Below, piece after piece: positions 43,676 to 43,777 of a stretch of DNA of 43,777 nt. The first letter of the stretch is position 1, and the number at the start of each line of letters is the position of its first letter. Both the position numbers and the translations under genes were made by a program. Where the stretch lies: NCBI GenBank assembly GCA_947489705.1, contig CANLEQ010000025.1:1-43777 (forward strand), read 5' to 3'. The notes beneath the pieces were generated by a model. It was not told the origin of the DNA. It saw nothing but the letters and a program-made list of their open reading frames with translations, and made no database searches. This DNA is from an uncultured Paracoccaceae bacterium. GTDB lineage: Bacteria > Pseudomonadota > Alphaproteobacteria > Rhodobacterales > Rhodobacteraceae.

Positions 43676-43777
43676 GGCGTTGTTGCACAAGTCTGACGAT
43701 GGAGGATTCACTTTGCGAATCCACGCCGTTAGACGCGCCGCATGAGCAAGCCATCTCCCGCCCGCTATCGCACGACG
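43676..43777 (+). mobile_element. Left end of an IS5-family insertion sequence (IS903-like), truncated by the window
   Basis: The terminal inverted repeat begins GGCGTTGTTGCACAA at 43676, which is characteristic of IS5-family elements of the IS903 group. The transposase gene starts 66 bases further in. The right end and the target-site duplication partner lie outside the window, so the target duplication cannot be measured. Confidence 0.85.
43742..43777 (+). CDS. IS5-family transposase, N-terminal fragment
   Basis: The first twelve codons read MSKPSPARYRTT, the usual beginning of IS903-group DDE transposases in alphaproteobacteria. The gene runs off the window edge, so neither intactness nor the catalytic residues can be checked. 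The reading frame agrees with the position of the terminal inverted repeat. Confidence 0.8.
   Translation, partial: MSKPSPARYRTT

Overview
This window looks like a chromosomal segment of a high-G+C marine-type alphaproteobacterium, most likely Rhodobacteraceae/Roseobacteraceae. The grounds are the gene content (alphaproteobacterial RlmE-Ppx/GppA pair, split B12-dependent methionine synthase parts, class II NrdJ, TRAP transporter, CcmI, DUF3329 and DUF1289 proteins), the very high G+C third positions and the tRNA sequences. I identified everything by reading translated motifs; no database search was run.

Layout. 1-2315: a tyrosine-recombinase integrase beside the 3' end of tRNA-Asn(GTT), which I read as one end of an integrated island running off the left edge. 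2374-6489: MBL-fold hydrolase, EnvZ-like histidine kinase, 23S rRNA methyltransferase RlmE and Ppx/GppA. 6723-10166: a three-gene B12/folate operon of a PF13769-type small protein, the methyltetrahydrofolate-binding part of a split methionine synthase, and a [2Fe-2S]/ASKHA corrinoid reactivator. 10202-17711: tRNA-Gly(CCC) and ordinary genes (DUF533, PhzF, Fur/Mur, DMT exporter, enolase-GNAT-cupin, PRC-barrel protein, sugar dehydrogenase, DUF3329). 17882-21499: B12-dependent ribonucleotide reductase NrdJ with candidate NrdR boxes upstream. 21900-28234: tRNA-Pro(TGG), DUF192, a double cold-shock protein, PdxH, FabI, two LysE exporters, xanthine phosphoribosyltransferase, a host-attachment family protein with two uncharacterised small genes nearby, and an Fe-type SOD. 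28465-34600: CcmI-RuvX-DUF1289, class I aldolase, FtsB/DivIC-like protein, CysE and an MsbA-like ABC exporter.

34686-43333 is the accessory-looking right part: a complete TRAP transporter (DctP-Q-M), then a compact operon for an alternative caa3-type terminal oxidase. This has a CuA plus haem c subunit II, a fused subunit I-III, a small membrane protein, a CtaG-type assembly factor and a membrane-anchored tri-haem cytochrome c. Subunit I keeps the metal ligands but has replaced the canonical K-channel lysine and two D-channel asparagines, the most unusual thing I see here. After it comes an AT-richer stretch with inverted repeats, then the left end of an IS5-family insertion sequence cut by the window edge.

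Two B12-dependent systems (split methionine synthase and NrdJ) and the caa3 oxidase suggest an aerobic, cobalamin-dependent metabolism. I did not find a clearly new defence or biosynthetic system. The best leads are the atypical oxidase, the B12 operon with its arginine-rich C-termini, and the two mobile-element junctions at the window edges.
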